Part shown: positions 47,765 through 57,301 of the stretch, piece by piece | Layout of the letters: every line of letters starts with the position of its first letter | Numbering within the stretch: the stretch's first letter is position 1 | Assembly: GCF_008329985.2 (NCBI RefSeq) | Contig: NZ_CP038437.2 | Coordinates: 1,674,001 to 1,738,000 of the forward strand | DNA length: 64,000 nucleotides | Source of the DNA: Halomonas binhaiensis | GTDB taxonomy: Bacteria; Pseudomonadota; Gammaproteobacteria; Pseudomonadales; Halomonadaceae | Direction of reading: 5' to 3' | Notes under the pieces: generated by a model | The model's input: the letters and a program-made list of their open reading frames with translations, nothing else | Databases searched by the model: none | Told to the model about the DNA's origin: nothing | Program-made: the position numbers and the translations under genes

Positions 47765-47784
47765 CTCGCCGCCCAGGGGCGGCG
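47765..47784 (-). terminator. Hairpin after aroF/G on the minus strand
   Basis: TCGCCGCC, loop of four, GGCGGCGA lies 7 bases past the DAHP synthase stop on the minus strand. Likely its 3' hairpin; the tail lacks a strong T-run. Confidence 0.6.
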
Positions 47785-47791
47785 ATGCAGG

Positions 47792-48865
47792 TCAGGCAAT
47801 CCGTTTGGAGAGAACCGGCAGCAGTCGTTCGTGCATGCTGCGCAAGGCATCGACCGTGGTATCCCAGTCGATACAGGCGTCCGTGACGGAAACACCGTAG
47901 GCCATCTTGGAATGGTCTTCGAGAATCTTCTGGCTTCCCCAGCCGATATTGGACTCGACCATCAGGCCAATGATGGAGCGATTGCCATCGAGAATCTGGT
48001 GTGTGGCGTTTTCCAGTACCAGGGGTTGTAGCGCGGCATCCTTGTTGGAGTTGGCGTGGGAGCAGTCGATCATGAGGTTGGGCTTGATGCCTGCCTTCTT
48101 CAGTTCCTGCTCGGCTAGCGCCACACTGACGCTGTCATAGTTGGGCTTGCCATTGCCTCCGCGCAATACCACGTGCGCATAGGCATTGCCACGTGTACGG
48201 ATGATCGCGACCTGGCCTTTGTGGTCGATACCAAGGAAATTGTGTGGATGTGCTACGGACTGTAGTGCATTGACCGCCACATCCAGGCTACCGTCGGTAC
48301 CATTCTTGAAGCCGACTGGGCAGGAGAGGCCGGAGGACATCTCACGGTGTGTCTGGGATTCCGTAGTGCGGGCACCGATGGCCGACCAACTGATACAATC
48401 CTGCAGATACTGCGGAGAGATGGGGTCCAGGGCCTCGGTAGCCAACGGCAGGCCAAGCTCGGAAAGTTCGACCAGCAAGCGGCGGGCAATATGCAGGCCT
48501 TCTTCGATCTCGAAGGAGCCGTTGAGGTGGGGATCGTTGATCAGCCCCTTCCAGCCCACCGTGGTGCGCGGCTTTTCAAAGTAGACGCGCATGACGATGT
48601 ACAGCGTATCCTTGACCTCGTCGGCCAGGCGGCGCAGGCGGCGAGCATAGTCAAGGGCGGCGTCTACATCGTGGATGGAACAAGGACCCACGACCATCAA
48701 CAAGCGCGGATCCTTGCCATCGAGAATGTTCTGGATGGTCTCGCGGCCCTTGAGTACCGTGGCCTCGGCTTCTGCCGAGAGAGGAACTTCCTTCTTGAGC
48801 TGGTCGGGCGTGATGAGAACGTCCTGGGACAGGACATTGAGGTTGTTCACCTGCTGGTCGGACAT
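47792..48865 (-). CDS. 3-deoxy-7-phosphoheptulonate synthase (class I DAHP synthase)
   Basis: Condenses phosphoenolpyruvate with erythrose 4-phosphate, the first step to aromatic amino acids. VVGPCSIHD, RVYFEKPRTTVGWKGLINDP, GARTTESQTHREMSSGLS, KNGTDG and IDCSHANSNK mark the active site. Length 357 aa, the AroFGH type. Which amino acid inhibits it cannot be told here, so I give no paralogue name. It is divergent from the sigma factor gene; no TyrR box was found upstream. Confidence 0.93.
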   Translation of the reverse strand: MSDQQVNNLNVLSQDVLITPDQLKKEVPLSAEAEATVLKGRETIQNILDGKDPRLLMVVGPCSIHDVDAALDYARRLRRLADEVKDTLYIVMRVYFEKPRTTVGWKGLINDPHLNGSFEIEEGLHIARRLLVELSELGLPLATEALDPISPQYLQDCISWSAIGARTTESQTHREMSSGLSCPVGFKNGTDGSLDVAVNALQSVAHPHNFLGIDHKGQVAIIRTRGNAYAHVVLRGGNGKPNYDSVSVALAEQELKKAGIKPNLMIDCSHANSNKDAALQPLVLENATHQILDGNRSIIGLMVESNIGWGSQKILEDHSKMAYGVSVTDACIDWDTTVDALRSMHERLLPVLSKRIA

Positions 48866-49173
48866 TGAGGTTACCTTGTGTGTATCGTGTCAGCGCTGAT
48901 GCGCTATTGTATTCCGCTTACTATCCCTTTGGGAAAGGCCAAATTCAATTGTCATTCTGTGCCATGGAGGAACTATCGTAATGAAAACGTGTCCCATCGC
49001 GGCAATGAACGGGCTGGTACAGGGCTCTTGATGCGAACGCAGGAAACAGCAACACTTGGGCCTTTTGCCATGACGAGCTCCATGATTCGAATGCAGACAA
49101 TGGTTGGCAGACGCAATATCGCCCCGGCCCGTGGTCCGGCGCTTCCATCCCGGCTCACGCGGGGAGGAGTTGC
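48866..49173. other. Divergent gap between DAHP synthase and algU
   Basis: 308 bp. A small AGCGC/GCGCT hairpin lies at 48892-48905, near the DAHP synthase start, and a CCTTT/AAAGG one about 25 bp further. A GGAACT at 48969 could be a -35 for an envelope-stress sigma factor, but no matching -10 follows. An open frame at 48878-49177 ends on the algU start; I judge it spurious. GGGGAGGAG at 49161-49169 is the strong algU ribosome site. Confidence 0.55.
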
Positions 49174-49779
49174 ATGACAACTAAAGAAACTGATCAGCAA
49201 CTGGTGGAGCGCGCCCAGAAAGGGGATACACGCGCTTTCGACCTGTTGGTGAAGAAATATCAGCACAAGATTCTCGGCCTGATCGGCCGCTATATCAGCG
49301 ATCATGCAGAAGTACAGGATGTCGCTCAGGAAGCGTTCATCAAGGCATATCGTGCCTTGGGCAAGTTTCGTGCCGAAAGCGCCTTCTACACCTGGATGTA
49401 TCGTATTGCCATCAATACGGCCAAGAATCACCTGGTATCCAGGGGGCGGCGTCCGCCGGGAAGTGATCTGGACATCAATGACGCAGAGATCATTGACATG
49501 AGTGGCCGACTATCCGATATCGAGACACCGGAAGCCGCCATTGCCAGGGACCAGCTGGAAGAGGCCGTGTTCGAAGCGATCGAGAACCTTCCCGATGATC
49601 TGCGTACGGCCATCACCCTGCGCGAGCTGGATGGCCTCTCCTATGAAGATATTGCTCAGATCATGGACTGCCCGGTAGGGACCGTGCGCTCGCGTATTTT
49701 CCGGGCTCGGGAGGCTGTGGATCAGCACATCCAGCCGCTGGTCACCACGTCGCGCAATGCGGAATCGGTGCCGGAATAG
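49174..49779 (+). CDS. algU: RpoE/AlgU-type extracytoplasmic-stress sigma factor
   Basis: Group IV sigma factor, 201 aa. Region 2 (KYQHKILGLIGRYI, VQDVAQEAFIKAYRAL, FYTWMYRIAINTAKNHL) recognises the -10. Region 4 (LPDDLRTAITLRELDGLSYEDIAQIMDCPVGTVRSRI) recognises the -35. The protein resembles E. coli RpoE and Pseudomonas AlgU throughout. An anti-sigma gene and its periplasmic partner lie downstream. GGAGGAG 4 bases before the ATG is an excellent ribosome site. Confidence 0.95.
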   Translation: MTTKETDQQLVERAQKGDTRAFDLLVKKYQHKILGLIGRYISDHAEVQDVAQEAFIKAYRALGKFRAESAFYTWMYRIAINTAKNHLVSRGRRPPGSDLDINDAEIIDMSGRLSDIETPEAAIARDQLEEAVFEAIENLPDDLRTAITLRELDGLSYEDIAQIMDCPVGTVRSRIFRAREAVDQHIQPLVTTSRNAESVPE

Positions 49780-50116
49780 AAGGTGGCGAATTCGCTGGAT
49801 TTCACGGGTTGTGACAGGATGAGGGATGAAAGTCCCCATTTTTTTCAAATTGGGATGAACTGTTTCGATGATCGAGCGTCTTATTCAGTGACCGATCCAC
49901 AAGGGCCAACGCGGGATCTAACGTTCCCTGGTCCATGACGGGTGAACTTGTGGCCGTTGGATTTGCAGGTGATATGTCTTCAATGGTTGATAGCTCTTCA
50001 ATGGTTGATAGATCAGTTGGCAGTGATGGGTCTGTGGCTGATGGTCCTGTAGCTTATGGTCTTGTAGACAGGTTAACGGATCAAGCGCAGCATTTCGTCG
50101 ATATGAGGTGTGAAGA
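49780..50116. other. Long gap between algU and its anti-sigma gene
   Basis: 337 bp, unusual because algU and mucA are normally tightly spaced. It holds a weak AT stem-loop (about 49833-49855), a possible stress-sigma promoter GAACTG-N16-TCTTA (49857-49883), and an 18-bp-period duplication. A 61-codon frame (49935-50120), rich in Ser, Asp, Val and Gly, ends in an ATGA overlap with mucA, but it lacks a clear ribosome site. Confidence 0.6.
49977..50011. repeat. 17-bp direct repeat between algU and mucA
   Basis: TCTTCAATGGTTGATAG occurs at 49977-49993 and 49995-50011, period 18, identical. Looser GATGGTC/TATGGTC copies follow up to 50070. Confidence 0.9.
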
Positions 50117-50866
50117 ATGAGTCTGAACGCACGGGAATCGCTTTCAGCCCTGATGGATAATGAGGGTGATGAGCTCGAGTTGCGCCGAGTTCTCAAGTCT
50201 CTGGAAAGTGACAGTGGTGCCGCCCAGCGCTGGCGACGCTATCACCTGGCGCGCTCCGCCCTGCGTCGCGAGACTGAAGGCCACCCTGGAATTGATATCT
50301 CTGCCGGTGTCATGGCTCGTATTGAGCAGGAGCCAGCCCCCTTCGGTGAAGCAGGTCTTGCCGACGACCAGCATCATGCGGCTGCCCGAGCGAGGGGAGG
50401 CATGAGCTTCGCGCGTGGCGCTGGCATTGCCGCTGCTGTGTCGTTGATGGTCATCAGTGGCGTGCAGTTCTACAACGGCTCCCTGAATGATCCCGGGGCG
50501 GGTATAGAAGGCGTTGCGTCCTCGGGAACATCCGGCGGTGATGGCCTTGATATGGCCAGCACCTCGGCAGCCAACGATGCCGCGGCACCCGTTGCAGCTT
50601 CGAATGGCTCTACCGCCATGCCGTCATTGGCAGAGCTGCCATTGTTCAACAATGGAGCAGCGGGTCAGGCTTCCAGTGGGCTGATGACGGTAGGTGCTTC
50701 ACCGATGTTCCTTGCGCCATCTGTGCAACAGTCAATGCGTGGAGAGCAGGCGCAGGCTCAAGCACGGTTGCTGCAGTCATATCTTGAGCGTCATGCTCAG
50801 GGCGCGGCTTTCAGCGGTGCCGACAACTGGATGCCAATGTTGCGCGAAGTGCATGAACCGCGCTGA
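50117..50866 (+). CDS. mucA: Anti-sigma factor of the RseA/MucA family
   Basis: 249-aa membrane anti-sigma factor. The cytoplasmic domain (RESLSALMDNEGDELELRRV) binds the sigma factor. One transmembrane helix lies near 97-117 (FARGAGIAAAVSLMVISGVQF). The periplasmic part is rich in Ala, Ser and Gly and ends in a helix (RGEQAQAQARLLQSYLERH). DegS/RseP-type proteolysis of this protein would free the sigma factor under envelope stress. The proteases are not in this window. Confidence 0.88.
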   Translation: MSLNARESLSALMDNEGDELELRRVLKSLESDSGAAQRWRRYHLARSALRRETEGHPGIDISAGVMARIEQEPAPFGEAGLADDQHHAAARARGGMSFARGAGIAAAVSLMVISGVQFYNGSLNDPGAGIEGVASSGTSGGDGLDMASTSAANDAAAPVAASNGSTAMPSLAELPLFNNGAAGQASSGLMTVGASPMFLAPSVQQSMRGEQAQAQARLLQSYLERHAQGAAFSGADNWMPMLREVHEPR

Positions 50867-50880
50867 GTTGGTCTGAGCAA

Positions 50881-50900
50881 GGGCGCACTCTTGTGCGCCC
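50881..50900 (+). terminator. Hairpin between mucA and mucB
   Basis: GGGCGCAC, loop TCTT, GTGCGCCC is a perfect 8-bp stem 15 bp after mucA, followed by GCTCTTGTGT. It resembles a leaky terminator that would lower expression of mucB relative to mucA. Confidence 0.65.
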
Positions 50901-50997
50901 GCTCTTGTGTGCTGAATGGTATGGCTCTGCTGAGGGCTCTCGCTGAGAGCAGCGATGCTTTAGCCTGTTGACATACCGAGGGTTCTGAGGAGGCTCC

Positions 50998-52101
50998 ATG
51001 CCTTTCTTCGGGTCTGGTCGTGCACTATTGGTAGTGTCGGCCGTCTCTCTATTTGGCCTATGCTATGCCGCAGCTCCCGCTCTGGGGGCTGATGTTGAAA
51101 ATCCCACTAATGCTTCTTCCCGCACCGACTCAGGGGCAACTGTGCCCGGAGTGCAGAGTGTCTTCGATTGTCGTGCGTTGAATGATGCTCCGTCGGCGCA
51201 TACACCTGTGCAATGGTTCGAGCGTAGCATCTGGGCCGCTCACTGTTATGTGTATGAGGCACGGGCCGTGCGTATCAGTGGCCCGAATGTGGTCAGTCTT
51301 TCTCTTTCCAGGGATATCCGCGATGGTGTCGAGCGTGATCGTCTGCACATCCTCGATGGCCCGAGCCGATCATTGGTGCGGGAAGGTGGCACTGCACGTT
51401 TTCAACTGAGCGAGTCGGGTGACGCAGCGGCTCCGGCATCGCCGGAAGCCCTGGCTGCCCATCTTGGGAAGTTATATCGCTTTCAGTTCGACGGTCAGGA
51501 GCGCATTGCCAATCGAACAGCGCTCAGGTTGCTGATGCGACCTGCTGACGATATGCGCTATGGCTATCATTTATGGCTTGATCAGGCCACCGGCCTGGTG
51601 CTCAAGAGAGTATTGCTGGATGAGCAGGGTAGGCCGCTGGAAACCTACCAGCTGGTGGAGCTGACACCACCAGAGCTATATGACGGAGAGGTGCGCTTGC
51701 GACAGCCTGTTTCCAGTGCAGAACCTAGCTGGAAGCCAAGCTGGTTGCCTCCGGGGTTTGTTGCCCAGCCTCTGATGTCCATGGTCGGAGTGGAGGGAGT
51801 GTCGCGACAGCATCGTTTCTATAGTGATGGCCTGGTGACGATCAGCCTCTTTGTCGAACCCGTGCCTGAAGATGGCGGCTTGCGGCCTGGAGTGCACCAG
51901 CTAGGAGCCAGCTATGCGGCGGTGAAGCATCTGGAAGAGGGCGATGCTCAGATGCAGGTAGTCGTGGTGGGGGAGTTGCCCCCTGAAATCCTGGTGCGAG
52001 TGGCCGATAGTCTTGAGTATTCTCGTAAGGCTTCCCGTAATGGTCTTAGCCAGGATTCCTCTAGCCGTCAGGATGCACTGGAAGGGAGGTCGTCATCATG
52101 A
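50998..52101 (+). CDS. mucB: RseB/MucB periplasmic regulator of the stress sigma factor
   Basis: 367 aa. A signal peptide (to about PALGA, residue 30) leads into the MucB/RseB N-terminal lipid-binding-type domain, beginning FDCRALNDAPSAHTPVQWFER. The C-terminal domain (PSWLPPGFVAQPLMSMV, then QHRFYSDGLVTISLFVE) is typical. It binds the anti-sigma periplasmic domain and blocks its cleavage. GGAGG lies upstream of the ATG. No mucC (rseC) follows. Confidence 0.9.
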   Translation: MPFFGSGRALLVVSAVSLFGLCYAAAPALGADVENPTNASSRTDSGATVPGVQSVFDCRALNDAPSAHTPVQWFERSIWAAHCYVYEARAVRISGPNVVSLSLSRDIRDGVERDRLHILDGPSRSLVREGGTARFQLSESGDAAAPASPEALAAHLGKLYRFQFDGQERIANRTALRLLMRPADDMRYGYHLWLDQATGLVLKRVLLDEQGRPLETYQLVELTPPELYDGEVRLRQPVSSAEPSWKPSWLPPGFVAQPLMSMVGVEGVSRQHRFYSDGLVTISLFVEPVPEDGGLRPGVHQLGASYAAVKHLEEGDAQMQVVVVGELPPEILVRVADSLEYSRKASRNGLSQDSSSRQDALEGRSSS

Positions 52102-52279
52102 GATCGTTGATTGTTGTCATGAAGCCGGCGATGAGTATCCAGAATTGAAAATTTATTTCCGGATCAATGAACCTTTTCAGGCTTGGGTGGTAATTGATAA
52201 TGCAGCCTCTGTGTTGTAGCTATCTTGTTTTAGTCAGTTCATCGTATTCATCGCATATAGTGCTAAGCAGGAGCCCTGA

Positions 52280-53698
52280 ATGAAGCCTCTGACTCGCAGT
52301 CTTTCCATGTGGACGGCACTTGCTGTCGGGCTGGTTTTCGCCCAGAACAGCATGGCTAGGGAACTTCCGGATTTTACTCAATTAGTGGAAGATGCAGCCC
52401 CTGGAGTGGTCAATATTTCAACAACACGAACAGCAGAGAGTTATCGTACACCTTTTGGTAATTTCGGTGGCCAGGACGTGCCTGAGATTTTCCGCCATTT
52501 CTTTGGTGACCGTTTCCCCGTTCCCCCGGGGGGAGGGCATACCGAAGAGCTCCAGTCCCTGGGTTCGGGCTTCGTCATTGACGAGGATGGCTACATCATG
52601 ACTAATGCCCATGTGGTCGATGGGGCCGACGAAATCACTGTGCGCTTGAATGATCGCCGTGATCTGAAGGCTGAGCTGGTGGGCGAAGACAAGAAGACGG
52701 ATGTGGCTGTACTCAAGGTCAATGCTCGCGATTTGCCAACGCTGAAACTGGGGGATTCCGAGGATCTCAAAGTGGGGGAATGGGTAGCTGCCATTGGTTC
52801 ACCATTTGGCTTTGATCATTCAGTGACAGCAGGAATCATTTCTGCCATCAACCGCACATTGCCTCGTGATGCCTATGTGCCTTTCATTCAGACTGATGTG
52901 GCTATCAACCCAGGCAACTCGGGGGGGCCATTGTTCAATCTCGATGGTGAAGTCGTCGGTATCAACTCTCAGATCTTTACCCGTAGCGGTGGCTTCATGG
53001 GGTTATCCTTTGCCATTCCTATCAACGTGGCAATGGACGTGGCTGATCAGTTACGCACTGAAGGACATGTAACGCGTGGCTGGCTGGGCGTCATGATTCA
53101 GCCCGTGTCTCGTGATCTGGCTGAGTCCTTTGGCATGGACAAGCCTGAAGGTGCATTGATTGCCGACCTGGATCCAGAAGGGCCAGCAGCCAAAGATGGC
53201 CTGAAGGCCGGTGATATCGTGCTGTCAGTGAACGGTGAAGCCGTTGATCGTTCCAGTTCTCTGCCGCGCCTGATTGGCCAGGTCAAACCGGACCAGGACG
53301 TCGAGCTCAAGGTGATGCGAGATGGCAAGACGCTGACCCAGACGGTCACGGTGGGTGATTGGCCTGATGAGCTGAGCGGTGGTGACAGCAGTGGGCATGG
53401 TGGCCAGACCTCTCCTGCTCGCCTGGGGGTGGCGGTGCAATCCCTGAGCGATGACGAACTGGAACGTTATGGCGTAGACGCTGGTGTTCTGGTGGCTGAT
53501 GTGGATCCTCGCGGTGTTGCTGCCGAGTCTGGCATTCGTCCTGGAGACATCATCGTCAGCGTCGATCAGCAGGCCGTTGAAAGTGGCCGTCAGTTGAGTG
53601 AGATCGTGTCCAAGCTGCCCAGCGACCGCGCAGTACCGGTGCGCATCTATCGCGATGGCAGCTCCTTGTTCGTTGCCCTGAGACTGGGCGACGAATAA
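52280..53698 (+). CDS. mucD: Periplasmic serine protease of the DegP/MucD family
   Basis: HtrA-type protease and chaperone, 472 aa. A signal peptide (about 1-26) precedes the trypsin-like domain with catalytic triad His111 (TNAHVVDG), Asp141 (DKKTDVAVLK) and Ser214 (NPGNSGGPLF). Two PDZ domains follow (about 265-360 and 375-470). It removes misfolded periplasmic proteins and, in Pseudomonas, damps AlgU activity. AGGAG lies upstream of the ATG. Confidence 0.94.
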   Translation: MKPLTRSLSMWTALAVGLVFAQNSMARELPDFTQLVEDAAPGVVNISTTRTAESYRTPFGNFGGQDVPEIFRHFFGDRFPVPPGGGHTEELQSLGSGFVIDEDGYIMTNAHVVDGADEITVRLNDRRDLKAELVGEDKKTDVAVLKVNARDLPTLKLGDSEDLKVGEWVAAIGSPFGFDHSVTAGIISAINRTLPRDAYVPFIQTDVAINPGNSGGPLFNLDGEVVGINSQIFTRSGGFMGLSFAIPINVAMDVADQLRTEGHVTRGWLGVMIQPVSRDLAESFGMDKPEGALIADLDPEGPAAKDGLKAGDIVLSVNGEAVDRSSSLPRLIGQVKPDQDVELKVMRDGKTLTQTVTVGDWPDELSGGDSSGHGGQTSPARLGVAVQSLSDDELERYGVDAGVLVADVDPRGVAAESGIRPGDIIVSVDQQAVESGRQLSEIVSKLPSDRAVPVRIYRDGSSLFVALRLGDE

Positions 53699-53730
53699 GT
53701 TTTCTCGCCATTTTTCCGCAATGTTCTGCA

Positions 53731-53763
53731 GCGCCCGAGACCATTTCTCTATGGTCCGGGCGC
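53731..53763 (+). terminator. Terminator after mucD
   Basis: GCGCCCG-A-GACCAT, loop TTCTCT, ATGGTC-CGGGCGC, followed by TGTTGTTT. A long, strong stem with one bulge. It separates the stress regulon genes from lepA. Confidence 0.85.
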
Positions 53764-53926
53764 TGTTGTTTGTAGCAGTTCAGTGCTCTCATGTCGGCTC
53801 GGGGTGCGTTGACAGGGGGATGCCGGTACAATATCGCCAACTTTCTTTGCGCGTCGCCGAAATTTCGCTTTCTTCAACCGCGAACCCTTCGCCGTCCGGC
53901 GCGTTCATATGACGGAAATACAGTGC

Positions 53927-55744
53927 ATGTCACAAGCTGATAACCGCAAGGTAATCAACAATATACGCAACTTCTCCATTATCGCGCACATCGATCATGG
54001 CAAGTCGACGCTCTCTGATCGATTGATTCAGAGCTGTGGTGGCCTGAGCGAGCGTGAACTCAAGGAGCAGGTCCTGGACTCCATGGACCTTGAGCGCGAA
54101 CGTGGCATTACCATCAAGGCTCAGTCGGTGACGCTGGATTACCAGGCGGCTGATGGTGAAATCTACCAGCTGAATTTCATTGACACCCCTGGGCATGTGG
54201 ACTTTTCCTACGAAGTCTCGCGCTCCTTGTATGCCTGTGAAGGGGCGCTGCTGGTGGTGGATGCCGCTCAAGGTGTCGAGGCGCAGTCCGTGGCCAATTG
54301 CTATACCGCCATTGAGCAGGGCCTTGAAGTGTTGCCGGTGCTCAACAAGATGGACCTACCGCAGGCGGATCCGGAAAAGGTCAGCCACGAGATCGAGGAA
54401 ATCATCGGTCTCGATGCCACTGATGCCTGCCAGGTTTCGGCCAAGAGCGGTTTGGGTATCAATGAGTTGCTTGAGCGCTTGGTGCGTGACATTCCGCCTC
54501 CCAAGGGAGACAAGGAAGCACCGTTGCAGGCACTGATCATCGACTCATGGTTCGATAATTACCTGGGGGTGGTATCCCTGGTACGGGTGTTCGATGGCAC
54601 GCTGAAGAAAGGCGACAAGATTCGCATTCTGTCCACCGGGCGCGACTGGCAAGCCAATGAAATTGGCATCTTCACTCCGCTGCGCAAGGAAACCAATATC
54701 CTGCGCGCCGGAGAGGTTGGCTTCGTGGTCGCGGGTATCAAGGATATCCATGGTGCACCAGTGGGCGATACGATCACGCATGCCAAGACGCCGGAGGTGA
54801 AGCGCCTGCCGGGGTTCCTGAAGGTCAAGCCGCAGGTCTATGCCGGCATGTTCCCGGTCAGTGCCGATGATTACGAAGACTTTCGTGATGCACTGGCCAA
54901 GCTGGCGCTCAATGATGCTTCCCTGGATTATGAACCGGAAAATTCCGATGCCCTTGGCTTTGGTTTTCGTGTTGGTTTCCTTGGCACCCTGCACATGGAG
55001 ATCGTGCAGGAGCGTCTGGAGCGTGAGTACGATATCGACCTGCTGACCACTGCACCGACGGTGGTCTACGAGCTGGCCATGAAGAATGGTGAAGAGCGCT
55101 ATGTTTCCAACCCATCCAAACTGCCAGACATGGCCGATGTGGAGGAAATGCGTGAACCCATTGTTCGAGCCAGCATTCTGGTGCCTCAGGAATTCGTCGG
55201 TAATGTGATTGCCGAATGCGAAAACCGCCGCGGAACTCAGAAGGACATGCAATTCCTCGGTAGTCAGATCCAACTGACCTATGAGCTGCCGATGAGTGAA
55301 GTGGTGATGGACTTCTTCGATCGTCTCAAGTCCATCTCCAAGGGATATGCTTCCCTGGATTACAACTTCGAGCGTTTCGAGGCCGCCAAGCTCGTACGTC
55401 TCGATGTGCTTATCAATGGCGACCGGGTCGATGCGCTGGCTGTCATCATTCATCGCGACCATGCTCACTCCCGTGGCCGGGTGTTGGTGGAGAAGATGAA
55501 GGAATTGATTCCACGCCAGATGTTCGACGTGGCAATTCAAGCAGCTATCGGTGGTCAAGTCGTGGCCCGCTCCACCGTAAAGGCGCTGCGCAAGAACGTG
55601 ACAGCCAAGTGTTACGGTGGTGACGTGACCCGCAAGAAGAAACTGCTGGAGAAGCAGAAGGCAGGTAAGAAACGGATGAAGCAGGTCGGCCGGGTGGAAA
55701 TCCCCCAGGATGCCTTCCTTGCTGTGCTCAAGGTGAATGACTAG
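53927..55744 (+). CDS. lepA: Elongation factor 4 (LepA)
   Basis: Ribosome-associated GTPase that back-translocates stalled ribosomes and aids assembly. G1 [10 protein letters not shown]2 RGITIKAQ, G3 DTPGHVDF, G4 NKMD are present, and the C-terminal LepA domain ends in [16 protein letters not shown] prefer the ATG at 53927 (605 aa, near the E. coli size). An ATG at 53909 would add six residues; neither has a strong ribosome site. Confidence 0.94.
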   Translation: MSQADNRKVINNIRNFSIIAHIDHGKSTLSDRLIQSCGGLSERELKEQVLDSMDLERERGITIKAQSVTLDYQAADGEIYQLNFIDTPGHVDFSYEVSRSLYACEGALLVVDAAQGVEAQSVANCYTAIEQGLEVLPVLNKMDLPQADPEKVSHEIEEIIGLDATDACQVSAKSGLGINELLERLVRDIPPPKGDKEAPLQALIIDSWFDNYLGVVSLVRVFDGTLKKGDKIRILSTGRDWQANEIGIFTPLRKETNILRAGEVGFVVAGIKDIHGAPVGDTITHAKTPEVKRLPGFLKVKPQVYAGMFPVSADDYEDFRDALAKLALNDASLDYEPENSDALGFGFRVGFLGTLHMEIVQERLEREYDIDLLTTAPTVVYELAMKNGEERYVSNPSKLPDMADVEEMREPIVRASILVPQEFVGNVIAECENRRGTQKDMQFLGSQIQLTYELPMSEVVMDFFDRLKSISKGYASLDYNFERFEAAKLVRLDVLINGDRVDALAVIIHRDHAHSRGRVLVEKMKELIPRQMFDVAIQAAIGGQVVARSTVKALRKNVTAKCYGGDVTRKKKLLEKQKAGKKRMKQVGRVEIPQDAFLAVLKVND

Positions 55745-55755
55745 GAAGGACGTAT

Positions 55756-56541
55756 ATGGATTTTTCCCTGATGTTGGTGATCGCGGTGGCGGTCACGGGC
55801 CTGGTCTGGCTGGTGGGGGTGGTTTGGTGGCGGCCACGTAATGCTGCGGCGACCGCCGGGGCTGATGGTGATGGTGTTTCTGCAGCGAAGCCGCACAAGG
55901 ACCCCTGGCCGATCGACTATGCGCGCTCCTTCTTTCCAGTGTTGCTGGTGGTACTGGTCGTGCGTAGCTTCATTGTCGAGCCGTTCCAGATTCCTTCTGA
56001 GTCAATGCGCCCAACCCTGGAAGTAGGGGACTTCATCCTGGTCAACAAGTTTTCCTACGGTCTGCGCTTGCCGGTGGTCAACACCAAGATACTCGACCTA
56101 GGAGAACCTGAGCGCGGTGATGTCGTGGTGTTCCGCTATCCGCAGGATCCATCTGTCGACTATATCAAGCGTATCGTGGCAGTGCCTGGTGATCATGTCA
56201 GTTATCTCGGCAAACAGCTCTACATCAATGGCGAGCCGGTGCACAAGACTCAGGTAGATGCGTCTCCCGAGGCTGCTCCCGGAAATGTCCTGTTGCGTGA
56301 GCAACTGGGAGAACACGACCATCAGATCTACAATACTCGTGGGGCCTTCAGCCCGCAGGTACGTGATGTTGTAGTGCCCGAAGGCAGCTATTTTGCCATG
56401 GGGGATAACCGAGACAACTCCAAGGACAGTCGTTATTGGGGCTTCGTTCCGGAGGAAAATGTCGTGGGCAAGGCCTTCGCTGTATGGATGCATTGGGAAG
56501 GCTTTATTCCGAGTTTCTCCAGCGTGCGCCTGATTCGTTGA
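55756..56541 (+). CDS. lepB: Signal peptidase I
   Basis: Inner-membrane peptidase that cleaves signal peptides from exported proteins, family S26, 261 aa. One helix lies near residues 3-24 and a second near 60-75. The catalytic serine is in QIPSESMRPTLEVGD and the lysine in DYIKRIVAVPGD. The C-terminal box GDNRDNSKDSRYWG is conserved. It follows lepA by 11 bp, as in most gammaproteobacteria. Confidence 0.95.
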   Translation: MDFSLMLVIAVAVTGLVWLVGVVWWRPRNAAATAGADGDGVSAAKPHKDPWPIDYARSFFPVLLVVLVVRSFIVEPFQIPSESMRPTLEVGDFILVNKFSYGLRLPVVNTKILDLGEPERGDVVVFRYPQDPSVDYIKRIVAVPGDHVSYLGKQLYINGEPVHKTQVDASPEAAPGNVLLREQLGEHDHQIYNTRGAFSPQVRDVVVPEGSYFAMGDNRDNSKDSRYWGFVPEENVVGKAFAVWMHWEGFIPSFSSVRLIR

Positions 56542-56611
56542 GGTGTATCGCGATGAAGCCGGGCCCAAAGGCCACTGGCCTCAATTTCAACAATGAATGA
56601 GCAGGAGCGTC

Positions 56612-57301
56612 GTGAGCAATCCCCTGACCGCTTTTAGCCACCGTATCGGCCATGAGTTCAAGGATTCTGGACTCCTGGAGTTGGCAATGACCCATCGTAG
56701 CTACGGTGGTCGCAACAATGAACGTCTGGAGTTTCTCGGTGACTCGATTGTGAACTTTGTCATCGCTGAAGCTCTGTTCCAACGTTTTCCCGAGGCGCGT
56801 GAAGGCCAGCTTTCCCGCTTGCGTGCTCGTTTGGTCAAAGGGCAGACCTTGGCTGAGCTGGCGCGCGAGATGAGAGTTGGTGAATGCCTGCGGCTTGGCT
56901 CTGGTGAAATGAAAAGCGGGGGCCATCGCCGTGAGTCCATCCTGGCGGATGCCGTTGAAGCGGTGATCGGGGCCATTTATCTGGATGCCGGTATGGATGT
57001 GGCTCGAGCCCGTGTACTGGCGTGGTTTGCCGAGCGCCTTGGCAACATCAATCTCAAGGAGTCCCAGAAGGACCCCAAGACGCGCCTTCAGGAATTCTTG
57101 CAATCGCGTCAAGCACCACTCCCGCGTTATGAAGTGACTTCGGTGGAGGGAGAGGCGCATGCCCAGACCTTCACTGTGGAATGCCACGTGGAGGTGCTCG
57201 ACAAGCATACTATTGGTAGCGGCTCCAGCCGTCGCCACGCAGAACAGCAGGCAGCCGAGCGTGCCTTGGCCCTGCTCGACCCCAAGGGAGTCAGTGCATG
57301 A
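56612..57301 (+). CDS. rnc: Ribonuclease III
   Basis: Cuts double-stranded RNA, including rRNA precursors. The signature [17 protein letters not shown] is near residue 36, with [13 protein letters not shown] completing the metal site. The C-terminal dsRNA-binding domain (about 152-225) ends in [16 protein letters not shown] start at the GTG at 56612 because AGGAG lies 4 bases upstream; the ATG at 56597 would add five residues and has no ribosome site. The stop overlaps era. Confidence 0.93.
   Translation: MSNPLTAFSHRIGHEFKDSGLLELAMTHRSYGGRNNERLEFLGDSIVNFVIAEALFQRFPEAREGQLSRLRARLVKGQTLAELAREMRVGECLRLGSGEMKSGGHRRESILADAVEAVIGAIYLDAGMDVARARVLAWFAERLGNINLKESQKDPKTRLQEFLQSRQAPLPRYEVTSVEGEAHAQTFTVECHVEVLDKHTIGSGSSRRHAEQQAAERALALLDPKGVSA

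Noticed and set aside
48969..48995. GGAACT as a -35 for the stress sigma factor upstream of algU
   Set aside because: No TCTGA- or TCAAA-like -10 occurs at the right spacing.
48878..49177. 99-codon frame ending on the algU start
   Set aside because: Although it overlaps as ATGA, the product is unrecognisable, lacks a ribosome site and covers likely regulatory DNA of two divergent genes.
53809..53832. TTGACA and TACAAT upstream of lepA as a promoter
   Set aside because: The spacing is 12 bp, too short for sigma-70, and the two elements cannot work together as written.
54545..55558. 337-codon minus-strand frame opposite lepA
   Set aside because: It is an antisense shadow of a conserved GTPase gene; composition (many His and Gln) is typical of shadows.
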